DNA of 64,000 nt, from the NCBI GenBank assembly GCA_002720855.1, contig PBIN01000014.1, positions 581,619-645,618 of the forward strand, given 5' to 3'. Positions within the stretch are counted from its first letter, which is position 1. Every line of letters starts with the position of its first letter. The DNA comes from Rhodospirillaceae bacterium (GTDB lineage: Bacteria > Pseudomonadota > Alphaproteobacteria > MPNO01 > UBA2964). Below are positions 43,226 through 51,725 of the stretch, one piece after another. Below the pieces are notes generated by a model, which saw only the letters and a program-made list of their open reading frames with translations, made no database searches and was not told the DNA's origin. A program made the translations under genes and the position numbers.

Positions 43226-43876
43226 ATGGCAGAAGAACGCGGTTCTGGACATCACGATCATGATCATGATCATGATCAAACCTTTCAGCCCGATATTGAA
43301 GACAGTTCGCCGGGCGAAGGGGAGTTAATGGCGGAGGCTATTCGCAGTCTTCTTATCGAGAAGGAGGTGCTCACAGCAGAAGAGGTTAGAGCCGCTGTTG
43401 AGCAGATCGATAGTGTTGAAGCCTCGTTGGGCGGGCGTATCGTTGCAAGGGCGTGGTGCGATTCCGATTTCAAGGAACGCTTGCTCGAAAATGGTACGGA
43501 AGCCGTTCGCGAGTTTGGCGCAGATATGGGTGAAGCTGCGCTTATTGCCGTAGAGAACACGGAAGCCCGTCACAACGTAATTGTTTGTACCCTCTGTTCC
43601 TGCTATCCGCGCCAGGTACTTGGTTTACCGCCTGATTGGTATAAGAGCCGGGCCTATCGATCGCGCGTCGTCATCGAGCCGCGTGCTGTTCTGGAGGAAT
43701 TTGGTACTAAGATACCGGATGATGTTGGTGTTAGCGTCCACGATTCTACCGCGGATATCCGGTACATCGTTATACCGATGAGACCCGCGGGCACCGAAGA
43801 TATGAATGAAGATGAATTAGCGGCGCTTGTAACGCGTGATGCGCTGGTCGGCGTAACTTTGCCAAAAGCAGGTTAG
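43226..43876 (+). CDS. Nitrile hydratase alpha / thiocyanate hydrolase gamma-like subunit
   Basis: A 216-residue catalytic subunit. The metal site is VCTLCSCYPR (about residues 114-123); the C-T-L-C-S-C form is the cobalt type, in which two Cys are oxidised. Family landmarks also include LPPDWYKSRAYRSRVV, DDVGVSVHDSTADIRYIVIP and VTRDALVGV. The N-terminus has a His-Asp run, HHDHDHDHDQ, as in thiocyanate hydrolase gamma, perhaps for metal capture. A TAGGAG site precedes ATG 43226. Substrate could be a nitrile (to amide) or thiocyanate (to carbonyl sulfide and ammonia). The missing beta C-terminal module leaves the active site incomplete unless it is encoded elsewhere. Confidence 0.88.
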   Translation: MAEERGSGHHDHDHDHDQTFQPDIEDSSPGEGELMAEAIRSLLIEKEVLTAEEVRAAVEQIDSVEASLGGRIVARAWCDSDFKERLLENGTEAVREFGADMGEAALIAVENTEARHNVIVCTLCSCYPRQVLGLPPDWYKSRAYRSRVVIEPRAVLEEFGTKIPDDVGVSVHDSTADIRYIVIPMRPAGTEDMNEDELAALVTRDALVGVTLPKAG

Positions 43877-43885
43877 GAAGCACAC

Positions 43886-44908
43886 TTGGTTCAATTTCGA
43901 CGACCGACAATACAATCGGCAATACCGGTCTTCATTGCGTTTGTGGTACTTGTATTTTTGACAGGTATTGCATCGGCGCAGACGTCCGATGAAGATCAGA
44001 TCATAACGCTTCAACTTGAAAACGATTATTTCGGAAATACCGATCAACATTTCACGAATGGGTTTCGCGCCGCCTGGATGCCTTCAGCGAGGTCTGTACC
44101 CCAGTGGGTGATTGACGGGGCGTCTTTTTTTCCGCTCTTTGACCCTGCAGGGAAAAAGCGCGTCGTGTTTTCGCTCGGTCAAAGTATATTCACGCCAGAT
44201 GACCTCTCGGCGACAAATTTATTACGCGATGAACGGCCCTATGCGGGTTGGCTGTATGGCGGTGTCGGCCTCGTGTCGGTCTCAGAAGAGAGGTTGGACA
44301 ATATTGAATTAAATTTGGGTGTAATTGGCCCGGCGTCGCTTGCTGAGGACGTTCAGAAAACATGGCACGAATGGTTTGATTTCCAGAGGCCAAACGGATG
44401 GGACAACCAGCTAAAAAACGAACCCGGTTTTCTTCTCAATTATTAGCGCAAATGGCGCATGCGAACGCCGCGAAAGATTGGGGGGCTCGACGCAGATTTC
44501 ACGCCGCATGCTGGCGTTAGTCTGGGTAATGTTTTAACGCAGGCCTCGGTTGGTTTTACGGTTCGTGTCGGTGGAAATTTGCGTAATCACGACGATTATG
44601 GTCCGCCTCGTATTAGACCCAGCCTGCCGGGCTCAGATTATTTCGTTCGCAGCGACGGTTTGAGCTGGTACCTGTTTTTCGGCGCCGACGGTAGAGGTGT
44701 GCTCCATAATATATTCCTTGATGGCAACACGTTCAGTAGCAGTCACAGCGTCAGCAAAAAGCCGTTTGTTGGCGACATTCAGGGCGGGGTTGCCGTCATC
44801 TGGGGCCGTACACGGCTTGCCTACACCCACATTTTCCGAACCAAAGAGTTTGATTCCCAAGACGATACTGATCAATTCGGTTCCGTAAGCCTTTCATTTA
44901 TTTTCTAG
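43886..44908 (+). pseudogene. LpxR-like lipid A deacylase gene interrupted by in-frame TAG
   Basis: One frame from TTG 43886 (ribosome site AGGAAG at 43875-43880) to TAG 44906-44908, broken by a single TAG at 44444-44446. The product would be a 340-residue outer-membrane beta-barrel of the LpxR/DUF2219 family, with a signal peptide ending at ASA. It then has LQLENDYFGNTDQHFTNGFR, the family's first strand, and after the stop DFTPHAGVSLGNVLTQASVG and YGPPRIRPSLPGSDYF. The stop falls within NY-x-RKWR, where relatives carry Glu, so GAG-to-TAG is the simplest change. LpxR removes the 3'-acyl chains of lipid A. With the stop, only a truncated protein is made unless the codon is read through. Confidence 0.8.
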
Positions 44909-45009
44909 ATTTGCCGCCTAGACGTACTGGCAACTGGCGTTTTCGTTAAGAATTTTTTGCACTACGATGCCGCTCACATTCAATGATTTAACAAGAGAAA
45001 GTGGTTTCG

Positions 45010-46185
45010 ATGACGTCTTCGTTTAATCCGCCAGTGCGGCGGCTCATGGGGCCCGGCCCATCAGATGTTCACCCGCGGGTTCTTGGTGCCCTAGCGCGTC
45101 CAACGATCGGTCACCTGGACCCTGAATTTTCGCGAATGATGGAAGAGATTAAAGATCTTCTTCGCTATGCGTTTCGGACCAAGAATTCACTGACAATTCC
45201 GGTTTCCGGCCCCGGGTCGGTTGGTATGGAGACATGCTTTGTCAATCTTATCGAGGCTGGTGACACCGTAATTGTTTGTCAGAATGGCGCCTTCGGTGGG
45301 CGGATGAAAGAAAATGTCGAACGCTGTGGAGCCACAGCGGTGATGGTGATGGATGGTTGGGGCAAACCCGTTGATATTGAAAAGGTAGGCGATGTCTTGA
45401 AGGCTAACCCTGGCGCCAAGGCCGTGGCCTTTGTGCATGCGGAGACGTCCACTGGCGTGCAATCTGACGCCGCAGCGATTTGCGCCTTGGCGCAAGAGCA
45501 TGGCGCCCTTTCGATTGTCGATGCGGTGACCTCTTTGGGTGGGACACCCGTTTTAACAGACGAATGGGGAGCCGATGCTGTCTATTCGGGATCGCAGAAA
45601 TGCCTGTCCTGTATGCCGGGTATCTCGCCTGTGACAATTAGCGATAAAGCCGCCGATGTTGTGCGCAGCCGCAACCACAAGGTCCAAAGCTGGTTTATGG
45701 ATTTGAACCTGGTGATGGGATATTGGAGCGGTGAGGGCGCGCGCGTTTATCATCACACCGCTCCTATCAACCCACTCTATGCAATTCATGAAGCATTGGT
45801 AATGTTGCAGGAGGAGGGGTTGGAGGAGGCTTGGGCACGACACGCCGCCATGCATACCGCCCTTCGCGCCGGCATTGAAGCCATGGGCCTGTCATTTATA
45901 GTTGATGAAGATTGTCGCCTGCCGCAGCTCAATACAATTGCTGTTCCAGAGGGTGTCGACGAAGCGGCGGTGCGTGGCGCGCTGCTGACCCGGTATAATC
46001 TTGAAATTGGGGCGGGTCTTGGCGATCTGGCCGGCAAGGTATGGCGCGTTGGACTAATGGGCCAAAGCGCAACCGGTGAGCACGTTACCTTGTTTCTCAG
46101 CGCCATCGAGGATGCGCTGGCTGAACAGGGAGCGGCGATCAACGCTGGTGCCGCTCTGCCGGCAGCGCGGGCCATTCTCGGCTAA
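45010..46185 (+). CDS. Class V PLP-dependent aminotransferase, alanine-glyoxylate type
   Basis: A 391-residue fold-type I aminotransferase. Landmarks are MGPGPSDVHPRVL at the N-terminus, SGPGSVGMETCFVNLIEAGD, VHAETSTGVQ, the PLP Asp in SIVDAVTSLGG, and the Schiff-base Lys in YSGSQKCLSCMPGISPV. It resembles alanine-glyoxylate and serine-glyoxylate aminotransferases; amino donor and keto acceptor cannot be named. I start at ATG 45010, with an AAGAGAAAGTGG site before it; GTG 45001 is possible. It is followed 12 nt later by an unknown gene, so the two form a pair. Confidence 0.92.
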   Translation: MTSSFNPPVRRLMGPGPSDVHPRVLGALARPTIGHLDPEFSRMMEEIKDLLRYAFRTKNSLTIPVSGPGSVGMETCFVNLIEAGDTVIVCQNGAFGGRMKENVERCGATAVMVMDGWGKPVDIEKVGDVLKANPGAKAVAFVHAETSTGVQSDAAAICALAQEHGALSIVDAVTSLGGTPVLTDEWGADAVYSGSQKCLSCMPGISPVTISDKAADVVRSRNHKVQSWFMDLNLVMGYWSGEGARVYHHTAPINPLYAIHEALVMLQEEGLEEAWARHAAMHTALRAGIEAMGLSFIVDEDCRLPQLNTIAVPEGVDEAAVRGALLTRYNLEIGAGLGDLAGKVWRVGLMGQSATGEHVTLFLSAIEDALAEQGAAINAGAALPAARAILG

Positions 46186-46197
46186 CGGAGACAGAAA

Positions 46198-46944
46198 ATG
46201 GAAACCGCAATATTTGAACCAGGCGGCTATCGATATGTTCGTGGGCCGTTTCAGTATTCTGGTGGTGTAGCGGCAGAATCAGGCTTCGCTATTGAGCGGG
46301 CTCGATTTAAGTCGCCGGTCCCGCTTGTCGAGGGTTTTGAACAGATCGAGGCCCACTTGAAGGAACTAGAGCGGCCACTGACGTCTTTTTGCGCCTGTGA
46401 ATTACGGTCGCCGGCGCCGTTTACCGAACAGGGGTTTATCGATTTCAATCGCATCTATGTCGGCACGCTGGAACGCTGGGGAATTTTTAAGGATGAGGAA
46501 AACCCTGTTGCGCGCTCCAACGTATGTCCCGAAGTCGACCCGCCTTCGGAGCCGAGTTTCCAAGCATTTTCCTACACGGTTCCTGCTGAAATGGATGATG
46601 GTAGTTTCGTCATAGCGGGTTCCGCAGAAGCGCCCGAAGGTCAGGGCAGCTATAACGAGCGGATCATCCGGCTCGGCGATCAATCACCCGATGCCATGAA
46701 AGAGAAGGCGTATTATGTGTTGGGTGTTATGGAAGCCAGAATGGCTGCTCTCGGAAGGAGTTGGGCGGATGCAACGGTGACGCAGACTTATACGGTTTAT
46801 GATGTGCACCCATTTCTTGCCGACGAAATTGTTTCGCGCGGTGCGGCCAAAAGTGGGCTGACCTGGTACTTCGCCCGTCCGCCGGTCGAAGGCCTCGATT
46901 ACGAAATGGATGTCAGAGGAGTGCACACCGAGCGGGTGATTTGA
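46198..46944 (+). CDS. Unknown protein paired with class V aminotransferase, RidA-like
   Basis: A 248-residue soluble protein. Strings such as YVRGPFQYSGGVAAESGFAI, FCACELRSPAPFTEQGFIDF and VYDVHPFLADEIVSRGAAK are probably conserved, and the run WADATVTQTYTVYDVHP resembles the final strand and helix of a RidA/YjgF domain, so two fused RidA-like domains are a reasonable guess. RidA proteins hydrolyse reactive enamine/imine intermediates made by PLP enzymes, which would fit the aminotransferase gene 12 nt upstream. The fold call is by eye. It converges with the soeC-like gene. Confidence 0.6.
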   Translation: METAIFEPGGYRYVRGPFQYSGGVAAESGFAIERARFKSPVPLVEGFEQIEAHLKELERPLTSFCACELRSPAPFTEQGFIDFNRIYVGTLERWGIFKDEENPVARSNVCPEVDPPSEPSFQAFSYTVPAEMDDGSFVIAGSAEAPEGQGSYNERIIRLGDQSPDAMKEKAYYVLGVMEARMAALGRSWADATVTQTYTVYDVHPFLADEIVSRGAAKSGLTWYFARPPVEGLDYEMDVRGVHTERVI

Positions 46945-46956
46945 TTTCACAAAAAT

Positions 46957-47904
46957 TCAGGAATCTTCCGCACCGTAATACAGCATCACAGTGTGCTTGG
47001 CCTCGGCGAAGAAAAGCCAGCGCTCGATCATTGTCCCCACCATAACAAATCCAACGGCCAGTATGGCGGCGGGAATTTTGAGCCATGCTTCCGCCTCGAC
47101 GGTCATCAGGGCGAGGCAGTACGGAATCAAAAAGAAGGTGAGAAAAGCCCAACGTCGCAGCTTCACCGCGTGTTTTCGCGCGATTTTGAATCCCATTTCC
47201 TGCTGGATATAGTTTTCTTGCGTGTTCGGAGAATCCAGGAGCCGAACCGGTCCGAGATCGTTTAGCCCAGTGGCGGAATTTGGTGAAACCCAGCTCGGCG
47301 ATCCATCCAGAAACATCCAGTATTTCCGTTTGAACCACCAGATTAGGATGCCTGAGGCGAGGACGATGAACCCGATCCCTGGGGTGTGCAAATCGAAGAG
47401 ATGGGTCAACAGATTGAACCAAATGCTCCCGGTCCAGATCGCGAAAGCGAGATAGGCTCGAACCGTATGCGGATTAAACCAGGCGCGGATCGTACGCAGC
47501 GTGGCGTAAATCATTGAGGTGGCATACACAGTCAAAACCGCGAATAGTACCGTGAGAATCGCAAACAGCCGCCATGCACCATCGTGACTTTCAAGGATCA
47601 CCCATCCGAAGGCAAAAAGTGCGAATGGTCCAAATCCGGCCACGGCCAAAACACCTTCTCGGGAAAGCCAGGACGATTTCCATTGCGACAAGGCGCGCCA
47701 GGCTCGTTCGGGATGGCCGAGGTGATAGGTTGACGATATCAAACCACTGACAATCATCGTAAAAGCAAAAAAGAATCCAGTGAAACCGAACCAGCGATCG
47801 GGTTCGATCCACTGCCCGGCGGCGAACAGGCCCATTAGGAAAAGGAGGCCGTAACCGGCGCCAGAAAAAGTCGTAAATATTATAACGGAGTAGGCAGGAT
47901 GCAT
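46957..47904 (-). CDS. soeC: DmsC/SoeC-type membrane anchor subunit
   Basis: A 315-residue inner-membrane protein with eight hydrophobic segments, of the DmsC family that anchors a molybdoenzyme and passes electrons to or from quinone. It begins HPAYSVIIFTTFSGAGYG and includes YHLGHPERAWRALSQWKSSW, a loop typical of the family. It is the last of three genes in order A-B-C (48676, 47924, 46957) on the minus strand, 19 nt after the Fe-S gene. The anchor, with a cytoplasmic catalytic subunit, fits the sulfite-oxidising SoeABC better than periplasmic DMSO reductase. The symbol is tentative. Confidence 0.8.
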   Translation of the reverse strand: MHPAYSVIIFTTFSGAGYGLLFLMGLFAAGQWIEPDRWFGFTGFFFAFTMIVSGLISSTYHLGHPERAWRALSQWKSSWLSREGVLAVAGFGPFALFAFGWVILESHDGAWRLFAILTVLFAVLTVYATSMIYATLRTIRAWFNPHTVRAYLAFAIWTGSIWFNLLTHLFDLHTPGIGFIVLASGILIWWFKRKYWMFLDGSPSWVSPNSATGLNDLGPVRLLDSPNTQENYIQQEMGFKIARKHAVKLRRWAFLTFFLIPYCLALMTVEAEAWLKIPAAILAVGFVMVGTMIERWLFFAEAKHTVMLYYGAEDS

Positions 47905-47923
47905 GTCTTACGCAATTTCACGC

Positions 47924-48679
47924 TTATCGTGAAAGCACACGATCAAGCCACGGGAAAAGACCACCGGCGTCTTCGTTTTCCGAAGTGGGATTGATCGGCG
48001 TTAGCCGTTGCGGGCGCTCTTCTTCATAGCCAGTGCTCTTCGGGCGGGGCGGTAGGTATTTATTGACCGGCTGGTACTGCAGCTCCGGCATTAGATCGTA
48101 GCCGCCACGCTCCTCCACCATTCGTGAAACCTCCGAGCTCGGATCACCGAGGTCACCAAAATGGCGTGCATTTGCAGGGCAGGTTGCGACGCAGGCGGGC
48201 TCGCGTTCTTCCTCACTAAGGTTTTCGTTGTAAATTCGGTCGATACAAAGAGTGCATTTTTTCATGACCCCTGCATCACCATCATATTCCCGTGCGCCAT
48301 AAGGGCAGGCCCAGCTACACAATTTACAACCGATACAGATGTCTTCGTTGACCAGAACGATTCCATCTTCAGCCCGTTTGTACGATGCGCCTGTCGGACA
48401 CACCTCGACACAGGCAGGTTGTTCGCAATGTAAACAGGAGCGAGGGAAGTGAACTGTGCGACTATCAGCACCATTGCCACATTCGAAGGTATGTACGCGG
48501 TTGAACCATACCCCCTCGGCATTGTCACCGAACGGGTTGTTATCGGGAAGCGGTGCGGAATGTCCGCCCGTATTCCATTCCTTGCAATTTACGGCACAGG
48601 CGTGACAGCCAACGCAGATATCTAGATCGATAACGAGTCCGAGTTTCTTACCTGTAGTGTTCTGCGGAATTTGTGTCAT
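47924..48679 (-). CDS. soeB: DmsB/SoeB-type four-cluster iron-sulfur subunit
   Basis: A 251-residue electron-transfer protein with sixteen cysteines set in four [4Fe-4S] motifs: ICVGCHACAVNCKEW, CLHCEQPACVEVCPTG, ICIGCKLCSWACPYG and KKCTLCIDRI with PACVATCPANA. It has no signal peptide and thus lies on the cytoplasmic side with the catalytic subunit. The start overlaps the stop of soeA by 4 nt (ATGA). It passes electrons between the molybdenum subunit and the membrane anchor. The soe label depends on the whole operon. Confidence 0.9.
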   Translation of the reverse strand: MTQIPQNTTGKKLGLVIDLDICVGCHACAVNCKEWNTGGHSAPLPDNNPFGDNAEGVWFNRVHTFECGNGADSRTVHFPRSCLHCEQPACVEVCPTGASYKRAEDGIVLVNEDICIGCKLCSWACPYGAREYDGDAGVMKKCTLCIDRIYNENLSEEEREPACVATCPANARHFGDLGDPSSEVSRMVEERGGYDLMPELQYQPVNKYLPPRPKSTGYEEERPQRLTPINPTSENEDAGGLFPWLDRVLSR

Positions 48680-51573
48680 CCACCGCCGCCTTTTTTAAAG
48701 GTGCGGGAATACATTCGGCCATATCGAAGGATGCCAGGCCGTTTGGGAAGCGCTTCGGGTGGTTCCAATGTGGCGAATTGCGGTTCACTGACGTCGCTTT
48801 CATCAGCGCCGCATTTTTCGATTCGGACGCGCAGGTCGTACCAGGCAGCCTGGCCGGTAACCGGGTCTGAATTGGCGTAGCGGAATCCGTTTCCGCGCTG
48901 CGGCAGGAGTTCGGAAATCACATGGTTTAACAAAAACCCTTTTCTGGCCTCCGGCGAGTCCGGATCAAGGTTCCAGGCGCCAGATTGTTTGCCGATGGCA
49001 TTCCATGTCCAAACGGTGGCGTCATTGACGCCTTCCATCAATTTGGCCTGCGCTTTAACCCGGTTGTGGTGGCTTATTACCCATACCCAGTCGCCATCTT
49101 CAATGTCATGAATCTCGGCTGTTTGGCGGTTTATATATAATGGGTTGGCCCCATGGATTTGTCGTAACCATGCGTTCTGCGAGCCCCAACTGTGATACAT
49201 CGCCATCGGGCGTTGTGTCAGAGCGTGCATCGGATACTCGTTGGTATCGATGGCCTCGCCTTCGAAGGGCGGGTACCAGATCGGCATCGGATCAAAAAAC
49301 TTTTCGATCCGTTCGCGATGTTCATCGGGCGGTTGAACTTCGCCATGGCCTTGGGCCGCTAGCCGGAATTTTTGGAGCGGCTCCGAGTAAACCTGCAGAA
49401 TGATTTGATTTGCAGAACCGATGAAGCCAACCGATGCTGCGTATTCAAGATAGTCACGATTGGCGTGCTTAAAGTACTGCTGCTCCAACGGTATCTCGTG
49501 CTCCCAATAGCATCCGTTTTCGACATATTTGTCGAGCTGCCGTTTATTCGGCGCGCCGGTGCCGTGGCTTTTGCCATCCTCGCCGCGCCAGCCAGCGAGG
49601 GAGCCTATACCTGGTGCACGTTCATGATTGACAAGGTAATCAGGATATCCGCCCGGATATTTAGGACTGCCGTCTTCATTGGTTAGACCGGGCAATCCGA
49701 TACGCGACCCAAGATCAATGAGCACGCTCTGAAAGGCGCGTACGTCACGATCAGGCTCTACCACGGGCTGGCGGATTGAATCGGCGGCACATTCTGCGCT
49801 GCATATCGGACGATCGAGTAGGGACACACAGTCCCAGCGCTCAAGGTAAGTCGTATCGGGCAGTACAAGATCCGCGTACGCGACCATTTCCGAGAAATAC
49901 GCGTCTGCATACATTATCTTGGGGATTCGATATTCGCCGGTCTTTTCGTCTTTGGCGGTGAGCATCTCCTTGGTGCCCGACGTATTCATAGACGAATTCC
50001 AGCTCATATTCGCCATATACATAAACAGCAGATCAACGGGGTAGGGATCGTGATTGTGCGCGTTGGTGATGACCATATGCATCATGCCGTGCGCGGCTAT
50101 CGGCGCCTCCCAGGAATAGGCATGGTCAATTCGTCTCGGCGTTCCATCTTCTTCGACGAGTAAATCTTCCGGTCCTGCCGGGAAGCCGAGCGGCGGCCCA
50201 GGCATGGGCGTGTTGGGCACAATCTGGTCAGGCTTGCCGGTGGGTTTGAGCGGCGGCGGTGCTGGTTTTGGAAAGGGTGGTTTGTAACGGAAACCACCGG
50301 GACAATCGATGCTTCCCAAAAGTATCTGCAGCATGTGGATGGCGCGACATGTCTGAAAGCCATTTGAATGCGCGGAGATGCCGCGCATGGCATGCATCGA
50401 GACCGGACGTCCGATCATTTTCTCGTGTCGCCGTCCCGCCCAATCGGTCCATGGCTGGTCGATCTCGATCTGCTGCTCAAATGCGACGTCGGCAATCTCC
50501 GCGGCAATTCGGCGGATCGTGTGCGCAGGCACGCCGGTTTCTTTTTCGGCTGATTCAGGCGAGTAGCTCTCGTCCAGATAGCGTGTCGCCATTAGAGAGA
50601 AGGCAGGGACCGCTTTGCAGCCGTCTTCCAGAGTAAAGGTTCCGGTTAGCGCTGGTGACACCCCTGCAAGACGGGCATCAGCCGCCTGGTTGGTACCAGT
50701 GTCCCAGCAAATCGGTTCTCCATCGACACCGCGGGCAAAAAGGCCGTCGTCGGCGTGACCCGGATTTTCTATGACAAGCCAGGGAAGGTTGGTATAGCGA
50801 ACGATATAGTCGAGATCTATTTTGTCCGCTTTGAGAAGCTCGTGCACCAGCGCCAACACGAATTTTCCATCCGTCCCCGGACGAATACCAATCCATTCAT
50901 CGGCAATTGCTGAGTAGCCGGTGCGGATTGGATTTAAAGAAACAAATTTGGCGCCATTACTTTTAAGTTTGGAGAGACCCGCTTTGATCGGGTTGCTGTC
51001 GTGATCCTCCGCGACGCCAAACATCAACATATATTTGGTAAGATCCCAATCCGGGTCGCCAAATTCCCAGAAAGAGCCGCCTATCGTGTAAATGCCACCT
51101 GCCGCCATATTTACGGAGCAAAATCCGCCGTGGGCAGCATGATTGGGTGTGCCGAACTGACTTGCCCACCAGCCGGTCAGCGCCTGGCTTTGGTCACGGC
51201 CGGTAAAGAAAGCAAGTTTTCGCGGATCGGTTTCCCGAATGTCGCTGAGCCATGTGCTGGCGAGCTCTAGCGCTTCATCCCATTCGATTTCCTTGAATTC
51301 CGCCTTGCCCCGTTCGCCAACCCTTCTGAGTGGTTTGGTCAATCGCGCAGGCGAATAATGGTTCATTATGCCCGCGGAGCCCTTGGCGCACAGGACGCCT
51401 TTATTTACCGGATGGTCACGGTTTCCTTCGATATATCGAATACCGCCATCTTTCATATGTACTTTGATGCCACAACGGCAGGCGCACATATAACAAGTGG
51501 TGTACTTGATTTCGTCCGAGACCGTGGGTGACGTGTCGATCTCTTCGATTGGGTCGAAGTACCCGCGTGTCAT
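48676..51573 (-). CDS. soeA: Molybdopterin oxidoreductase catalytic subunit, SoeA-like
   Basis: A 965-residue bis-MGD molybdoenzyme. It binds one N-terminal [4Fe-4S] (C27, C30, C34 and C62 in TTCYMCACRCG and VLCAKGSAG). The presumed molybdenum ligand is Cys152 in HGGFCSVNM, as in polysulfide/sulfite-type members rather than the Ser of DMSO reductase. A TAT signal is lacking, so it works in the cytoplasm. By memory, the N-terminal segment DHPVNKGVLCAKGSAGIM and TGRDQSQA match SoeA of Roseobacter-group bacteria. SoeABC oxidises sulfite to sulfate and feeds electrons to quinone. An AGAGGAGC site precedes ATG 51573. It is divergent from a persulfide-dioxygenase-like gene. Another sulfur or arsenic substrate is possible. 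Confidence 0.8.
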   Translation of the reverse strand: MTRGYFDPIEEIDTSPTVSDEIKYTTCYMCACRCGIKVHMKDGGIRYIEGNRDHPVNKGVLCAKGSAGIMNHYSPARLTKPLRRVGERGKAEFKEIEWDEALELASTWLSDIRETDPRKLAFFTGRDQSQALTGWWASQFGTPNHAAHGGFCSVNMAAGGIYTIGGSFWEFGDPDWDLTKYMLMFGVAEDHDSNPIKAGLSKLKSNGAKFVSLNPIRTGYSAIADEWIGIRPGTDGKFVLALVHELLKADKIDLDYIVRYTNLPWLVIENPGHADDGLFARGVDGEPICWDTGTNQAADARLAGVSPALTGTFTLEDGCKAVPAFSLMATRYLDESYSPESAEKETGVPAHTIRRIAAEIADVAFEQQIEIDQPWTDWAGRRHEKMIGRPVSMHAMRGISAHSNGFQTCRAIHMLQILLGSIDCPGGFRYKPPFPKPAPPPLKPTGKPDQIVPNTPMPGPPLGFPAGPEDLLVEEDGTPRRIDHAYSWEAPIAAHGMMHMVITNAHNHDPYPVDLLFMYMANMSWNSSMNTSGTKEMLTAKDEKTGEYRIPKIMYADAYFSEMVAYADLVLPDTTYLERWDCVSLLDRPICSAECAADSIRQPVVEPDRDVRAFQSVLIDLGSRIGLPGLTNEDGSPKYPGGYPDYLVNHERAPGIGSLAGWRGEDGKSHGTGAPNKRQLDKYVENGCYWEHEIPLEQQYFKHANRDYLEYAASVGFIGSANQIILQVYSEPLQKFRLAAQGHGEVQPPDEHRERIEKFFDPMPIWYPPFEGEAIDTNEYPMHALTQRPMAMYHSWGSQNAWLRQIHGANPLYINRQTAEIHDIEDGDWVWVISHHNRVKAQAKLMEGVNDATVWTWNAIGKQSGAWNLDPDSPEARKGFLLNHVISELLPQRGNGFRYANSDPVTGQAAWYDLRVRIEKCGADESDVSEPQFATLEPPEALPKRPGILRYGRMYSRTFKKGGGG

Positions 51574-51600
51574 TAACGAACAGCTCCTCTGTTGCCCGCC

Positions 51601-51629
51601 TTGTTAAAAGAGAACGCCTCAGGCGTCAA
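51601..51629 (-). promoter_or_regulatory. Candidate soeA promoter with operator-like palindrome
   Basis: On the minus strand TTGACG (51624-51629) and TAACAA (51601-51606) are 17 bases apart, a fair -35/-10 pair. Between and overlapping them, 51614-51626 is a perfect inverted repeat, ACGCCT with one central base and AGGCGT. It lies in the 152-nt gap between soeA and the divergent dioxygenase gene. The -10 is weak (three of six), so this is only a candidate. Confidence 0.35.
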
Positions 51630-51725
51630 ATCCGCATTATTTAAACGGTCGGCGGTTATCAAGCCTTTGCATTATACAAACGCTCATGGTGTGATTGCAC
51701 GCCTAAGCAGGAAAAAGATTCGAAA

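Noticed and set aside
43261-43280. The short GATCAT-type repeat in the hydratase alpha gene as a DNA repeat element
   Set aside because: It simply encodes the His-Asp run of the protein N-terminus, as in thiocyanate hydrolase.
7733-44446. TAG recoded as an amino acid in this organism
   Set aside because: Many intact genes in the window end in TAG directly followed by other genes, so TAG is a real stop; only local read-through remains possible.
46957-51573. Annotation as a respiratory DMSO reductase (DmsABC)
   Set aside because: There is no TAT signal, a Cys rather than Ser stands at the likely molybdenum-ligand position, and the sulfur-oxidation neighbour fits SoeABC better.
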